This document shows positions 5,725-6,036 of a stretch of DNA of 6,036 bases, piece after piece; the stretch's first letter is position 1; the number at the start of each line of letters is the position of its first letter. A program made the position numbers and the translations under genes. Below the pieces are notes generated by a model that was given only the letters and a program-made list of their open reading frames with translations, was not told where the DNA came from and ran no database searches. Source of the stretch: DASWJZ01 sp038211615 (lineage in GTDB: Bacteria > Pseudomonadota > Alphaproteobacteria > Rhizobiales > Afifellaceae); assembly GCA_038211615.1 (NCBI GenBank), contig JBBQVL010000144.1, positions 1 to 6,036 on the forward strand, written 5' to 3'.

Positions 5725-6036
5725 CCGCGGGGCTCCGCATCGATGCCTGCCGGCTTGCGGCCTTCCAGCCAGAACCAGCCGAGGCAGCACAGAATCGCCC
5801 ACGCGGCGCCGAACGACCAGCCCGCCAGCACATCGGTCGGATAGTGGACGCCGAGATAGACTCGGCTGATGCCGACGAGGATCGTTAGAAGGAAGGCGAT
5901 GGTCATGAAGTAGAGCTTCATGGCGTGGGAGACGGCGGTGCTGGCGAGAAGCGCGCCGAGCGTCAGGTAAGCAACGGCGGAGAGCGCCGCGTGGCCACTC
6001 GGGAAGCTCATCGTGAAGACACGCACGGCGTGCGCC
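5721..6036 (-). CDS. PAP2-family membrane phosphatase (C-terminal part, start beyond window)
   Basis: The visible 104 residues are the C-terminal part of an integral membrane acid phosphatase of the PAP2 superfamily. These enzymes remove phosphate from phosphatidate, phosphatidylglycerophosphate or undecaprenyl diphosphate, usually at the outer face of the inner membrane. Two of the three signature motifs are visible. The second is SFPSGHA near the right edge, with the catalytic histidine. The third is SRVYLGVHYPTD, with arginine, the nucleophilic histidine and aspartate. The first motif (K-x6-RP) must lie beyond 6036. Three hydrophobic segments can be seen, one after PSGH, one before SRVYLG and one after the aspartate, followed by a short polar tail. 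The frame stays open through the right edge, so the GTG at 6024-6026 is unlikely to be the true start. The gene is first of the three seen in this operon, and its stop overlaps the lipid kinase start. Confidence 0.9.
   Translation of the reverse strand, partial: AHAVRVFTMSFPSGHAALSAVAYLTLGALLASTAVSHAMKLYFMTIAFLLTILVGISRVYLGVHYPTDVLAGWSFGAAWAILCCLGWFWLEGRKPAGIDAEPRG
5733..5736 (-). promoter_or_regulatory. Ribosome binding site deciding the lipid kinase start
   Basis: GGAG on the minus strand lies 8 bases before the ATG at 5724, inside the end of the PAP2 gene. It supports the 305-residue product. Confidence 0.6.

Noticed and set aside
5725..5802. A 26-residue N-terminal extension of the lipid kinase from a start at 5802
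   Set aside because: The extension lies inside the PAP2 coding region, resembles nothing in the family, and the ATG at 5724 has its own ribosome binding site and an ATGA overlap.
5362..5869. Two open frames of about 160 residues on the plus strand opposite the lipid kinase and PAP2 genes
   Set aside because: Both are antisense to genes with intact catalytic motifs, and neither shows recognisable domains.

Overview
This is a high-GC window (GC-rich third codon positions throughout) that reads as alphaproteobacterial, probably Hyphomicrobiales-like. That placement is inferred from protein style and base composition only; no marker gene is present. There are five well supported genes, one small gene of unknown function, and a left edge that may hold the tail of another gene. 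No tRNA, rRNA, CRISPR array, insertion sequence or phage gene was seen.

Left part (1-3715), surface polysaccharide. A C-rich stretch (1-257) leads into a large plus-strand gene (about 279-2372). It encodes a KpsC/LipA-type dual beta-Kdo transferase, the enzyme that builds the poly-Kdo linker on the lipid anchor of group-2-type capsules. It carries two copies of the same catalytic module. Only 7 bases separate it from a convergent minus-strand gene (2380-3426) for a GT-B glycosyltransferase. Upstream of that glycosyltransferase, on the same strand, lies a 77-residue protein of unknown function (3482-3715).

Middle (3716-3998). A 283-base gap holds an AT-richer patch, a weak minus-strand promoter candidate and a small hairpin just after the next operon. 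No convincing gene lies in it.

Right part (3999-6036), lipid-phosphate operon on the minus strand. Reading in transcription order there is a PAP2-type membrane phosphatase (its start is beyond the right edge), a YegS/DgkB-type diacylglycerol kinase homologue that overlaps it by ATGA, and a CpdA/Icc-type metallophosphoesterase 7 bases further on. The packing implies one translation-coupled unit. A phosphatase and a lipid kinase made together suggest turnover between lipid phosphates and their dephosphorylated forms.

All the families are known. The less ordinary points are the pairing of phosphatase, lipid kinase and phosphodiesterase in one tight operon next to capsule-linker genes, and the odd start region of the kpsC-like gene, where a short ORF with a good ribosome binding site overlaps the likely start. 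I found no clear evidence of a wholly new system.
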